DNA of 64,000 nt from Qipengyuania flava. Lineage in GTDB: Bacteria > Pseudomonadota > Alphaproteobacteria > Sphingomonadales > Sphingomonadaceae. Shown here one piece after another: positions 1-8,128 of the stretch (position 1 is the first letter of the stretch; each line of letters opens with the position of its first letter). Location of the stretch: positions 1 through 64,000 of the forward strand of contig NZ_CP080410.1 of assembly GCF_019448255.1 (NCBI RefSeq), given 5' to 3'. The translations under genes were made by a program, and so were the position numbers. Under the pieces are notes generated by a model. The model was not told the DNA's origin and made no database searches. It saw only the letters and a program-made list of their open reading frames with translations.

Positions 1-278
1 TCGCAATCGCCGCAAGCGCCAGCAGCGACTGGTCGAGCAAGACCAGCCGGGGCCGCGAGGTGCGTCTTGCTCTCGAGCTGGTCGGACGCGGCGACGATCC
101 GGCCGAAACCGGAGCGTTGGCCGCTCAGGTCGAGCGGCGCATCGCCACCCTCGCACCCCAGCAGTCCGGCTTTCGCATCGTGCTCACCCAGTTCCTGCGC
201 AGCCGCGTGGAACGCCGCCGCCGCGGCGCGCGCGCCGTGCTGCTCGAATACCGCTTCTCGCTTCTCGAAACGGAGTAA
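1..278 (+). CDS. GTA tail terminator-like protein, DUF3168 family (g8 homologue), 3' part only
   Basis: The reading frame is open from the window edge (first full codon at position 3), so the start lies to the left. The visible part is about 91 residues. The Arg-rich C-terminal segment, the ending LLEYRFSLLETE and the position directly before the tail tube gene fit the DUF3168 tail-completion family, g8 in the Rhodobacter capsulatus GTA. Its expected role is to close the head-proximal end of the tail tube. A GTG at 60 could be read as a start, but the frame continues upstream with ordinary codons, so truncation by the window is preferred. Family assignment rests mainly on gene order. Confidence 0.75.
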   Translation, partial: AIAASASSDWSSKTSRGREVRLALELVGRGDDPAETGALAAQVERRIATLAPQQSGFRIVLTQFLRSRVERRRRGARAVLLEYRFSLLETE

Positions 279-284
279 CTCCCC

Positions 285-692
285 ATGACCGCACAAAAAG
301 GCGCCGCCTTCCTTCTCAAGATCGGCGACGGCGGCTCGCCCGTGGCCTATGAAACCGTCGCCGGACTGCGCACCACGCAAATGACCGTCAACGGCGACAC
401 GGTCGTCGTCACCCACAAGGAAAGCGGCGGCTGGCGCGAATTGCTCTCCGGCGCGGGGACGCGCTCGGTCTCGGTGTCCGCCTCGGGCATCTTCCTTGGA
501 TCGGACGCGGAGAACGCCGTGCGCGCCCATGCGCTGGCTGGAACGCTCGACGAGTATGAGCTGAGCTTCGAAGACGGCGCGAGAATGCGCGGGTCCTTCC
601 TTGTCCAGCGGCTCGACTACGCCGGCGATTTCAACGGCGAGCGCACCTATTCCGTCCAGCTCGAAAGCTCGGGCGCGGTGGTGCCCTCGTGA
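285..692 (+). CDS. GTA major tail (tube) protein, TP901-1 family (g9 homologue)
   Basis: This 135-residue protein should be the main tail tube subunit of the particle. It begins MTAQKGAAFLLKIGD and contains the segments TTQMTVNGDTVVVTHKESG and GIFLGSDAENAVRAH, which match the TP901-1-type tail protein pattern (early strand, NGDxVDVT-like turn, then an SGxFxD/S-like strand). The length of about 135 residues is usual for GTA g9. It starts 6 nt after the previous stop and its own stop overlaps the next GTG start (GTGA), as expected for tightly coupled structural genes. Confidence 0.88.
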   Translation: MTAQKGAAFLLKIGDGGSPVAYETVAGLRTTQMTVNGDTVVVTHKESGGWRELLSGAGTRSVSVSASGIFLGSDAENAVRAHALAGTLDEYELSFEDGARMRGSFLVQRLDYAGDFNGERTYSVQLESSGAVVPS

Positions 693-994
693 GCAATCCG
701 GTCCGCGGCGAAGCCTCGCTGACCGTTGACGGCTCAGTCCACCTCCTGCGCCCCACATTCGACGCACTGGTGCAGGCCGAGGACGATCTCGGTCCGCTCT
801 TTGCGCTCGTCGAGCGCGCGGGCGAGGGCCAGTTGCGGCTTGCGGAAATCGCGACACTCTTCTGGCATTGCCTTGCCGATCGCGCCGGGCTGAGCCGCGA
901 GGTGGTGGGCCAGGCCGTGCTCGACCAGGGCCTTGCCGCTTCGGCCAGGCCGCTCCGTGCGCTGCTGGGCGAAATCCTGAAAGGCAGCGGGTGA
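689..994 (+). CDS. GTA family protein, tail assembly chaperone-like (g10 homologue)
   Basis: A 101-residue protein beginning MSNPVRGEASLTVDGSVHLL with a GTG start at 689 that overlaps the stop of the tail tube gene. The N-terminal strand rich in G/E followed by the segment TFDALVQAEDDLG and a helical C-terminus (LAEIATLFWHCL) matches the gene-transfer-agent family placed between the tail tube and tape measure genes. By position and size it corresponds to one half of a tail assembly chaperone pair that would coat the tape measure during tail assembly. The chaperone role is inferred from tailed-phage parallels, not seen directly. Confidence 0.82.
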   Translation: MSNPVRGEASLTVDGSVHLLRPTFDALVQAEDDLGPLFALVERAGEGQLRLAEIATLFWHCLADRAGLSREVVGQAVLDQGLAASARPLRALLGEILKGSG

Positions 995-1185
995 GCGAAA
1001 GTTTCGCGGCGGGCGCCCTGCGGCTGGCGGCGCTCGCCGCGATCCACCTGCGCTGGACGCCCCGCACCTTCTGGGGCGCGACGCCCAGCGAGCTCGCCGC
1101 CTGCCTGGCCCCGCCCGCCCCTGCCGAAACACCGCCAAGCCGCGCCGAGATCGCGGCGATGATCGAAAGAGACGCCCATGGATGA
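991..1185 (+). CDS. small phage tail assembly chaperone (g10.1 homologue)
   Basis: A 64-residue reading frame starting at GTG 991, which overlaps the stop of the upstream gene (GTGA). The protein has the pattern SFAAGALRLAALAA followed by W-TP-TFW-ATPSELAA, characteristic of the very small tail chaperone family (TIGR02216 / Phage_TAC_6 type) that follows g10 in GTA clusters. It probably acts with the upstream protein in loading the tape measure. Its end overlaps the next start by 8 nt. The upstream in-frame extension from 868 is antisense-like shadow of g10 and was discarded because the GTG at 991 gives exact family length. Confidence 0.8.
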   Translation: MSESFAAGALRLAALAAIHLRWTPRTFWGATPSELAACLAPPAPAETPPSRAEIAAMIERDAHG

Positions 1186-1750
1186 CGATATCGACGAGCT
1201 GATCGTGGCAGTGCGCGCCGATACACAGGCCTTCAGCGCCGACATGCGCGCGCTGCGCAGCGATTTCGACACGACGCTGCTGGACGGCTTCGAAAGCGCC
1301 GGCCGGGTGCTGGAACGCGGCCTGTTGTCGGCGATCCGCAAGGGCAGCCTCGGCTTTGAAGACCTGAAGCGCATGGCCACCAGCGTGCTCGACCAGATCG
1401 CGGCGCAGGCGTTGCAGCTCGGCTTCGACAGGCTGTTCGGCGGACTGGGCGGCGACGGATTGGGCGGTTTCCTCAGCGGCACGCTTGGCGCGCTGTTCGG
1501 GCTGCCGGGCCGCGCGACCGGCGGGCTCGTCGCACCCGACCGGCCCTATCTCGTGGGCGAACGCGGGCCGGAGCTGTTCGTACCGGCCAGCGCGGGCCGG
1601 GTGGAGGCAAACCACGCCCTTGGCGGCGCGCGGTCCGACGTGCGCGTCGCCATCAACCTCGCCGCCCCGCGCGGCACCGCTGCACCAACCGCGCTCCAGC
1701 GCTCTTCCCGCCAGGTGGCGAGCGCGGTGCGCCGGGCCCTCACCGTCTAG
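1178..1750 (+). CDS. short tail tape measure protein (g11 homologue)
   Basis: A 190-residue protein, short for a tape measure but normal for GTAs, whose tails are short. The N-terminal half (DELIVAVRADTQAFSADMRALRSDF) is a predicted coiled helix. The C-terminal segment GRATGGLVAPDRPYLVGERGPELFVP is the widespread C-terminal signature of tape measure proteins of lambdoid-like tails. It starts inside the end of the chaperone gene (8 nt overlap). Tape length sets tail length, so a short tail is expected. Confidence 0.85.
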   Translation: MDDDIDELIVAVRADTQAFSADMRALRSDFDTTLLDGFESAGRVLERGLLSAIRKGSLGFEDLKRMATSVLDQIAAQALQLGFDRLFGGLGGDGLGGFLSGTLGALFGLPGRATGGLVAPDRPYLVGERGPELFVPASAGRVEANHALGGARSDVRVAINLAAPRGTAAPTALQRSSRQVASAVRRALTV

Positions 1751-1761
1751 GAGAGACGATC

Positions 1762-4071
1762 ATGGCATTCTGGCTGGCCCGGACACGCAACGGGCAGCAC
1801 TCCGATTACATCCAGCGGTTCGATCCGCGGTTCTGGACGGTCAACTTCCCCCGCCCGATGATGGCCAGCGTTGTTTCGACCGCGCCCGACGCGCTGCGCG
1901 TGGACTGCGAATTCGTGAAGGCTGGCGACCTCGCCGGGCTGATCTGGGACAGCGAGGACACGCTCGATCATCCGCTGCTCGCTTACGATACGAGGCGCGA
2001 TTACGCCCGTTGCACGCTGAGCTTCCGCTGGCGGAGCGGCAATGTACTTGCGCTCGATGTCGAACATGGTCCGACGCTTACGATCGAAGGGCGCGATGCT
2101 AGCGGCACGCCGCGCAGCTGGTATGTGCGCTTGTGGAACTACGCCGTTGGATCGCCGAGCGATGCGGTTGTGACGCTGCCTTTTTCCGAACTGCAATCAG
2201 GCTTCACGCTTCCCGGTGAAGCCGTCTGGCCCTCCGATATCGACCGGATGTTCATCTCGCTCGTCCCGCCCGGCTACGAGGAGGGTAACGAGACGCCGCT
2301 GGCCAACCGCGTGGTCGGATGGGCGGAGGTCAGCGACCTGCGCTGCGAAGGTGAAGGCGCCATGCTGCCGATCGGCGATGTCCTCCTGCCGGAACACGGC
2401 GAGGGCATGTGCACCGCCTATGACGACAGCTTCAACCAGACCCCGGCGCGCCTGCTGCGCGTGATCGAAGGCCTCGGTTGCCGCGGCAAGATCGTCCATT
2501 ACGTGGGCATGAGCCACTATTACCGCCTGTGGCTTTACGGCAGCGATTTCCACGCGGCCTATAACGGCGATCTCTGCCAACCGGCGATCGCCTGGCACTC
2601 CGCCTATTTCGAAGCCGCTGTTGCCCTGGGTTTCGCACCGGTCGTGTCTTTGTCCTACGAGCTGCTGCTGCAGAACTGCCCTGTCTGGTTCCGCCAGCGC
2701 GACCGCTTCGGCAATGATTCGCAGACCGGTTGGTCCCCGCCTTCAGCGCTTCTTTCGCCCACCAGCGGGCAGGTGAATACTTTCCTTCAGAACGTTGCGA
2801 CCAACTTCGTCGCGCTGCTCGAGGCGGCGGGCGGGGAGCCGCTGTTCCAGATTGGCGAGCCCTGGTGGTGGGTCGCCCCGGAAACCGGCGCACCGTGCCT
2901 CTATGACAGCACGGCGCGAGCCTACTTCGGCGACAGCCTGCGCTGGATCAGCGACATGCGCGAGCCGCTGCCATCGGGCGGCACTCAGATGCTCGACATG
3001 GCGGGAACGGCGCTCGCGGCATCGACCATGGCGCTGGCCGATGCCGTGCGCAGCGCCGCCCAAGGCGAGGCGCAGATCCACCTGCTCGCGTTCACGCCGA
3101 CGATCCTCGATCCCGCCATGCCCGAACTCCACCGCGCCTGCCTGCCGTCCGAATGGGCGTGGCCGACCTTCGACCGCCTCCAGCTCGAGGATTACGACTG
3201 GCTGGTCGAAGGGCGCGATGCGGCGCGCCGGGCGGGCTACGCCTTCGTGGACCAGAAGCTCGGCTACCCCGCCGAAGCGACCGAGTATCTTTCGGGCTTC
3301 GTGCTCGACCCGGCCGATGCGGAGGAATTCTGGCCGCGCATCGATGAAGGCCTCGACGAAGCGCGCGAGCGCGGCGTGGCGCAGCGCTACGTCTGGGCGC
3401 TGCCGCAGGTCAATCGCGACGGATACACCCGCCTACCTCCCGGAGATGACACGATGAACGCCTTTGACGACGTTCCCTACCCGCTCGCCCTTGGCCGCGA
3501 TGCCGCGGCAAGCCCCGAATTTTCGACCTCGGTCGCCGTAACCGCGTCGGGCTACGAGCATCGCAACGCGCTGTGGTCCGATGCGCGGATGCGCTACGAT
3601 GTCGGCCCGGGTATCCGGTCGGAGAAGGAGCTGGGCTCGCTCGTCGCCTTTTTCCGCGCACGCTTCGGCCCGGCCCGCGGCTTCCGCTTGCGCGATCCGT
3701 TCGACTTCAGCTCGGGCGGGATGACCGGCAGCCCTTCGCCGGGCGACCAGCTACTGGGGGCAGGCGATGGCGTTGCCAGCCGGTTCCAGCTTTCCAAGTC
3801 CTACGGCGAGCAACGCCGGACAATAACGCGGCCCGACATCGCCTCCATCCGAGTAGCCGTGGACGGCGCGGAGACCACCGACTGGAGCTATGAAGAGGGC
3901 GGCTGGATCGTCTTCAATACTGCCCCTGCCGAGGGAACAAGCGTGACCGCGGGCTTCCATTTCGATGTGCCGGTGCGCTTTGCCGAAGACCGGCTCGATA
4001 TCAGCGGCGTGTCGTTTGCCGCAGGCGAAGCTCCTTCGGTGCCCCTCATCGAGATACGGGAAGCGCCATGA
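1762..4071 (+). CDS. GTA distal tail protein: long N-terminal TIM-barrel-like region fused to DUF2460 (g12 homologue)
   Basis: A single open frame of 769 residues. The C-terminal part from about residue 565 (an internal ATG at 3454 begins MNAFDDVPYP) to the end is a complete DUF2460 protein, the distal tail protein g12, with FFRARFGPARGFRLRDP-type signatures. In R. capsulatus g12 is only about 210 residues. Here about 560 extra residues precede it. That region has aromatic-rich strand/helix alternation (VVSLSYELLLQN, FQIGEPWWWVAPE with Glu366) reminiscent of a TIM-barrel glycoside-hydrolase fold. No frameshift is needed to join the parts and no good ribosome site precedes 3454 beyond a CGGAGATGAC stretch, so internal re-initiation is possible but unproven. 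The next gene overlaps by ATGA. Enzyme activity is not established; a structural sheath- or fibre-like role is equally possible. Confidence 0.82.
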   Translation: MAFWLARTRNGQHSDYIQRFDPRFWTVNFPRPMMASVVSTAPDALRVDCEFVKAGDLAGLIWDSEDTLDHPLLAYDTRRDYARCTLSFRWRSGNVLALDVEHGPTLTIEGRDASGTPRSWYVRLWNYAVGSPSDAVVTLPFSELQSGFTLPGEAVWPSDIDRMFISLVPPGYEEGNETPLANRVVGWAEVSDLRCEGEGAMLPIGDVLLPEHGEGMCTAYDDSFNQTPARLLRVIEGLGCRGKIVHYVGMSHYYRLWLYGSDFHAAYNGDLCQPAIAWHSAYFEAAVALGFAPVVSLSYELLLQNCPVWFRQRDRFGNDSQTGWSPPSALLSPTSGQVNTFLQNVATNFVALLEAAGGEPLFQIGEPWWWVAPETGAPCLYDSTARAYFGDSLRWISDMREPLPSGGTQMLDMAGTALAASTMALADAVRSAAQGEAQIHLLAFTPTILDPAMPELHRACLPSEWAWPTFDRLQLEDYDWLVEGRDAARRAGYAFVDQKLGYPAEATEYLSGFVLDPADAEEFWPRIDEGLDEARERGVAQRYVWALPQVNRDGYTRLPPGDDTMNAFDDVPYPLALGRDAAASPEFSTSVAVTASGYEHRNALWSDARMRYDVGPGIRSEKELGSLVAFFRARFGPARGFRLRDPFDFSSGGMTGSPSPGDQLLGAGDGVASRFQLSKSYGEQRRTITRPDIASIRVAVDGAETTDWSYEEGGWIVFNTAPAEGTSVTAGFHFDVPVRFAEDRLDISGVSFAAGEAPSVPLIEIREAP

Positions 4072-4883
4072 GCCGGGTCTTCTTTTCGGAAGCGCTGGAT
4101 ACGGCCGCGACCTGGTGGCGCGTGCATCGCCAGGACGGGGTGACGCTCGGCTTCACCACCCACGACCGCGATCTGTGGTTCGACGGTGTCCTCCACCGTG
4201 CGGCCCCGGGCATGTTGCCATCGGCGATCCGGCGGACCGCCGGTTTCGAGGACGACCCCGGAGATGTCGAAGGCGCGCTCAGCCATGGCAGCGTGCGCGA
4301 GGAGGATCTGGCTAGCGGCCGTTTCGACGGAGCACGCATCGAAAGCGGCATCGTCGATTGGGAAACACTGGAACGCGCGCGCCTATACGAAGGGTCGATG
4401 ACTCGTGTCGTTCGCGAAGCGGCCGGCTTCAAGGCCGAACTCGCCTCGCGTAAGGCTGACCTCGCCTACGATCCTATCCCGCTCACCAGCCCGTCCTGCC
4501 GCGCCTCCTTTTGCGGGCCTGAATGCGCGCTCAACCCCGCTTCGTTCGAACTGCGGGCGAAGGCATTGAACTACGATGCCGATGCGGGCGTGCTGACGCT
4601 CGATCTCTCGGACTGCGCGCCCTACCGGCTCGGCCAGCTGCGCTGGCTCGACGGTCCTGCCACCGGACTGACGCACGCGATCATCGAAGCGCAAGGCGAT
4701 CGGGTCACGCTGGCCGAGCGCCTCGATTTCCAGCTGGACGTCCCGCTTCGGGTGCGCCTGCGCGAAGGGTGCGATCGTACCCTTGCCACGTGCAACACCC
4801 GTTTCGCCAACGCTGCCAATTTCCGCGGCGAGCCCTTCCTGCCCGGCAACGATCTGCTGGCCCAGTATCCGATGCCGCGATGA
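4068..4883 (+). CDS. GTA baseplate hub protein, DUF2163 family (g13 homologue)
   Basis: A 271-residue protein with the DUF2163/BR0599 pattern: N-terminal LDTAATWWRVHRQDGVTLGFTTHDRDL and the Cys-rich centre TSPSCRASFCGPECALN, followed by GDRVTLAERLDF near the C-terminus. In the R. capsulatus GTA this family forms the hub of the tail tip; the paired cysteines are thought to bind a metal cluster in that structure. It is translationally coupled to g12 through an ATGA overlap and to g14 through another at its end (ATGA at 4880). Confidence 0.88.
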   Translation: MSRVFFSEALDTAATWWRVHRQDGVTLGFTTHDRDLWFDGVLHRAAPGMLPSAIRRTAGFEDDPGDVEGALSHGSVREEDLASGRFDGARIESGIVDWETLERARLYEGSMTRVVREAAGFKAELASRKADLAYDPIPLTSPSCRASFCGPECALNPASFELRAKALNYDADAGVLTLDLSDCAPYRLGQLRWLDGPATGLTHAIIEAQGDRVTLAERLDFQLDVPLRVRLREGCDRTLATCNTRFANAANFRGEPFLPGNDLLAQYPMPR

Positions 4884-5311
4884 CTCCACCCGCCGAGCAG
4901 CTCGCCGAAGCCGCACTTTCGCTCGTCGACTCTCCGTTCCGCCTCCACGGGCGCGATCCGGCGACCGGCATAGACTGTCTCGGCCTGGTCGGGGCAGCGC
5001 TGGCCGCATGCGGACGACGGGTCCGCTATCCGCAAGGTTACCGACTGCGCAACTCGGCGATCGAGCCTTGGCTGGCTTTTGCACCGCGCAACGGGCTCGC
5101 GCTCGCGACCGGCCCGGTCCAGCGCGGCGAGGTTCATCTCGTCCAGCCGGGCCCTGCCCAGCACCACCTGCTTATCGCCCTTGGGAACGACCGCTTCGTC
5201 CATGCTCATGCAGGGCTTCGCAAGACCGTGATCCAGACCCTTAATCCTGCCGGCCCGCCACTCAAACGCTGGCGCCTCGGCGCAGACCCGGAGTGCGTAT
5301 GGCTACCCTAG
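4880..5311 (+). CDS. GTA tail-associated cell wall peptidase, NlpC/P60 family (g14 homologue)
   Basis: A 143-residue protein from ATG 4880, which overlaps the g13 stop. The motif GIDCLGLV carries the expected catalytic Cys of NlpC/P60 cysteine peptidases, and PAQHHLLIAL supplies the candidate His. Tail-tip peptidases of this family cut peptidoglycan cross-links to let DNA cross the recipient envelope. Size and position between hub and megatron genes match g14. The gene end overlaps the start of g15 by about 13 nt. Confidence 0.88.
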   Translation: MTPPAEQLAEAALSLVDSPFRLHGRDPATGIDCLGLVGAALAACGRRVRYPQGYRLRNSAIEPWLAFAPRNGLALATGPVQRGEVHLVQPGPAQHHLLIALGNDRFVHAHAGLRKTVIQTLNPAGPPLKRWRLGADPECVWLP

Positions 5312-7464
5312 TTCTCGGAGCGCTCGGTACGCTCGTGGGCGGTCCGATCGGGGGCGCGATCGGAGCCACCCTTGGTCGCAGCGTCGATGCCATGGTGCTC
5401 GGATCCCCGCGCCGCGAGGGGCCGCGTCTCAAGGACCTTGCTGTCAGCACCTCGAGCTATGGCCAGCCCATCCCCGCCCTGTACGGCTCGGTCCGCGCCC
5501 CGGGGACAGTGATCTGGTCCACTGACCTCAAGGAACGCAGCGAGACGAACGGAGGCGGCAAGGGCAAGCCCAAGACCACGACCTACAGCTATTCGGTGTC
5601 GCTCGCGATCGCGCTGTCGAGCCGCCCCATCGACGGCGTGGGCCGCATCTGGGCTGACGGCAATTTGCTGCGCGGACAGGCGGGCGACCTCAAGACCGGT
5701 GGGACCTTGCGGATTTATGCGGGCCATAGCGACCAGCAGCCCGATCCCCTGATGGCAGCCGACCTCGGCGCACAATGCCCCGCCTATCGCGGCTGCGCCT
5801 ATGCGGTGTTTGAAGACCTCGCGCTGGAAGACTTCGGCAACCGGATTCCCGCGCTCAGCTTCGAAATCATGGCGGGATCGGCGAGAGACCTTGTCGGCAA
5901 GGTCGCCTTGCGAAGCGGTCTAGACGTCGCCGAGACCGGGTTCCCGGAACTTGGCGGTTTCGTCCATGAGGGCGGCAGCGAAGCTTCGCTCCTCACCCTC
6001 GTCGATCGGCTGCGGCCCATTGGAACAGTTGTCCGGGATGGTCGGCTCGCGGTCGAAGGTTTCGCCGCTGGCGACAGGGAATTTCCTACCCTGGCCCAGC
6101 CTGCCGCCTGGGAGGACGGCGATTTCGGTACCGATGCGGGTAATGCCATTTCCCGCCGCGCGGACGCGGAGGATGCCCCAAGCGCGCTGCGCTATTACGA
6201 TACCGCCCGCGACTATCAGCCCGGTCTTCAGCGAACCGAAGGAAAAGCGAGCGGCCGTTCTCGCTCGGTCCTCGAATTTCCGGGCGCCTTTGCAGCGAGC
6301 GAGGCACGCGGGCTCCTGGCCGGCGCGGCGCGGCGCGCCGCGCTGGAAGGGGAGACCCTCTACTGGCGCATGTCGGAGCTCGATCCCGATATCGGCCCCG
6401 GCAGAATCGTCCGAGCGCCGGGCCTGGCCGGCCTGTGGCGCATTGCAAGCTGGGAGTGGCGCGAACGCGGCGTCGAACTGGAACTGGTCCGGCACGCGCC
6501 GCAGGCGACCTCGTCGCTCCCTGCCGATCCCGGTTCATCCTGGAACCCGCCCGACCGCGCAGGAGCGGCTAGCAGCCTTCGGGTGTTCGAACTTCCCTGG
6601 GACGGCACGGGCTCGAGCAGTGATCCCCAGCGCTTCGCTGCTGTTGGCGCCGCAACCGGCCGCTGGTCGGGCGCCGCGCTCTATGAGGCAAGCGGCGCCG
6701 GGATGGTGCCGCTGGCCAGCGTCGATTCGCGCAGGGCTTCCAACGGGAGCTTGCTCGATCCTCTCCCGCCGAGCAGCGCAGCCCGCTTCGAACCGCGCGC
6801 CAGCCTGCGCGTTCAGTTCGAAGACACAGATACGGCCCTTGAACCGCGCACCATCGACGAGCTGGCGAGCGGCGCCAACAAACTGCTGGTCGGCGACGAA
6901 ATCGTGCAGTTTGCCGGAGCCGCCCCTGAAGGCGCAGGTGTGTGGCACCTGACCGGCCTTCTGCGTGGCCGGGGCGGTACCGAGGATGTAGCCCATACGG
7001 GCCATGCCACCGCCACTCAGGTTACGGTCCTCGATGACCGGCTCTTTGCGATTCCCGGCTCCTCCTCCGCCACGAGCTTTGCCGCGATCGGCGCTTCGGA
7101 TGGCGAGCCTGCCAGCGCTGATCTCGAATCGGCCGGGCGCACGCGGCGTCCGCTTACGCCCGCCCATCCGCGGTGCGTCGTCGGTGCGGATGGCGGCCTC
7201 ACCCTGAGCTGGGTACGGCGCGCCCGCGGTGGTTGGGCCTGGCTGGATGAAGTCGACCAGCCGCTTGTCGAACAGGTCGAGCGCTACGAAGTCGGTATCG
7301 GCTCCCTCAGCAGCCCTTCGGCGATCTGGGAAACACAGGTTCCCGAATTCACGCTGGATGCCAGCGAAGCTGCGGCGCTGCCCGCAGGCCGCTTCTGGGT
7401 CCGGCAATGCGGGGATTTTGCGAAATCCCCCCCCTTGGACCTGGGCGCGAGCCCCACCCTCTGA
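5299..7464 (+). CDS. GTA tail tip protein, short form of g15 (megatron)
   Basis: From ATG 5299 the protein has 721 residues; a GGAG at 5289-5292 favours this ATG over the GTG at 5293. The N-terminus is a glycine-rich hydrophobic segment (LVLGALGTLVGGPIGGAIG) that may insert into a membrane. It is followed by SSYGQPIPALYGSVRAPGTVIWSTDL, a signature of Phage-tail_3 / tip-attachment type proteins. R. capsulatus g15 is about 1300 residues and includes a GTA TIM-barrel-like domain; this copy is far shorter and I see no such domain in it. The missing region may correspond to the N-terminal part of g12 at 1762. It is the distal tail tip protein, expected to contact the recipient cell. Confidence 0.86.
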   Translation: MATLVLGALGTLVGGPIGGAIGATLGRSVDAMVLGSPRREGPRLKDLAVSTSSYGQPIPALYGSVRAPGTVIWSTDLKERSETNGGGKGKPKTTTYSYSVSLAIALSSRPIDGVGRIWADGNLLRGQAGDLKTGGTLRIYAGHSDQQPDPLMAADLGAQCPAYRGCAYAVFEDLALEDFGNRIPALSFEIMAGSARDLVGKVALRSGLDVAETGFPELGGFVHEGGSEASLLTLVDRLRPIGTVVRDGRLAVEGFAAGDREFPTLAQPAAWEDGDFGTDAGNAISRRADAEDAPSALRYYDTARDYQPGLQRTEGKASGRSRSVLEFPGAFAASEARGLLAGAARRAALEGETLYWRMSELDPDIGPGRIVRAPGLAGLWRIASWEWRERGVELELVRHAPQATSSLPADPGSSWNPPDRAGAASSLRVFELPWDGTGSSSDPQRFAAVGAATGRWSGAALYEASGAGMVPLASVDSRRASNGSLLDPLPPSSAARFEPRASLRVQFEDTDTALEPRTIDELASGANKLLVGDEIVQFAGAAPEGAGVWHLTGLLRGRGGTEDVAHTGHATATQVTVLDDRLFAIPGSSSATSFAAIGASDGEPASADLESAGRTRRPLTPAHPRCVVGADGGLTLSWVRRARGGWAWLDEVDQPLVEQVERYEVGIGSLSSPSAIWETQVPEFTLDASEAAALPAGRFWVRQCGDFAKSPPLDLGASPTL

Positions 7465-7479
7465 CGATTGGATTTCCCC

Positions 7480-7938
7480 ATGACGACCCCCACCACCTTC
7501 TCCGCACTGACGCCGCGCCATGGACTGCCGACCCTCCTTCCGGGCCAGGTCCAGAAAGAATTCTTCGTGAACGAGGCCCTCGCGCGGATCGACGCCCTCC
7601 TGCACCCCGAAGTCGAAGGCATTGCTGCCGACCCGCCGATCGATGCCAGCCCCGGGGAGTGCTGGATCGTGGCGGAGGCCGCGACAGGCGAATGGCTGGA
7701 GCACGGCGGGGAGATCGCGGCGTGGGACGGGGTTCAGTGGACCTTCTGCGCACCGGCAAGCGGCATGCAGGCCTTTGTCCGCTCATCGGGATCGCTCTGG
7801 AATTTCGGCGCCGGCTGGAACGCTCCCGAAAAGCCACCTCTTCCCGCAGGTGGAACAACCGTAGATGCCGAGGCCCGGGATACTCTCGCAAGCCTCATAG
7901 CGGCGCTTTCTGCCGCTGGCATTTTTCCGCCCGACTAA
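7480..7938 (+). CDS. DUF2793 domain protein at the GTA cluster end
   Basis: A 152-residue protein from ATG 7480 (an in-frame TTG at 7468 is less likely). The sequence TPRHGLPTLLPGQVQKEFFVNEALARIDALL and the later PGECWIVAEAATGEW, GGEIAAWDGVQWTF pattern are typical of DUF2793, a family often found after g15 in GTA and prophage clusters. Its role is unknown. By position it may be a fibre- or head-spike-like accessory protein. It lies 15 nt after g15 and is followed by about 190 nt of non-coding sequence, so it probably ends the GTA transcript. Confidence 0.8.
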   Translation: MTTPTTFSALTPRHGLPTLLPGQVQKEFFVNEALARIDALLHPEVEGIAADPPIDASPGECWIVAEAATGEWLEHGGEIAAWDGVQWTFCAPASGMQAFVRSSGSLWNFGAGWNAPEKPPLPAGGTTVDAEARDTLASLIAALSAAGIFPPD

Positions 7939-8128
7939 TGGGAACAAGACTGCTACCGTGTCGTTCGCATGTCACGGAAGGGGTCCAATACCCGGAACTC
8001 ATTCTCATCACGCTGGAAACGCGGCATTATTGCAACAGTTCTGGCTGATTGTTTGCTTGCCACCGTATGGGTACAAAGTTACACATGTTCCACTCGGTGG
8101 CTCCAATTCGCAAAAAGGGGAAACTATA

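Noticed and set aside
1..7938. Prophage rather than GTA
   Set aside because: No integrase, repressor, lysis or replication gene is visible and the order g8-g15 is exactly that of alphaproteobacterial GTAs. The left flank is outside the window, so this is not absolute.
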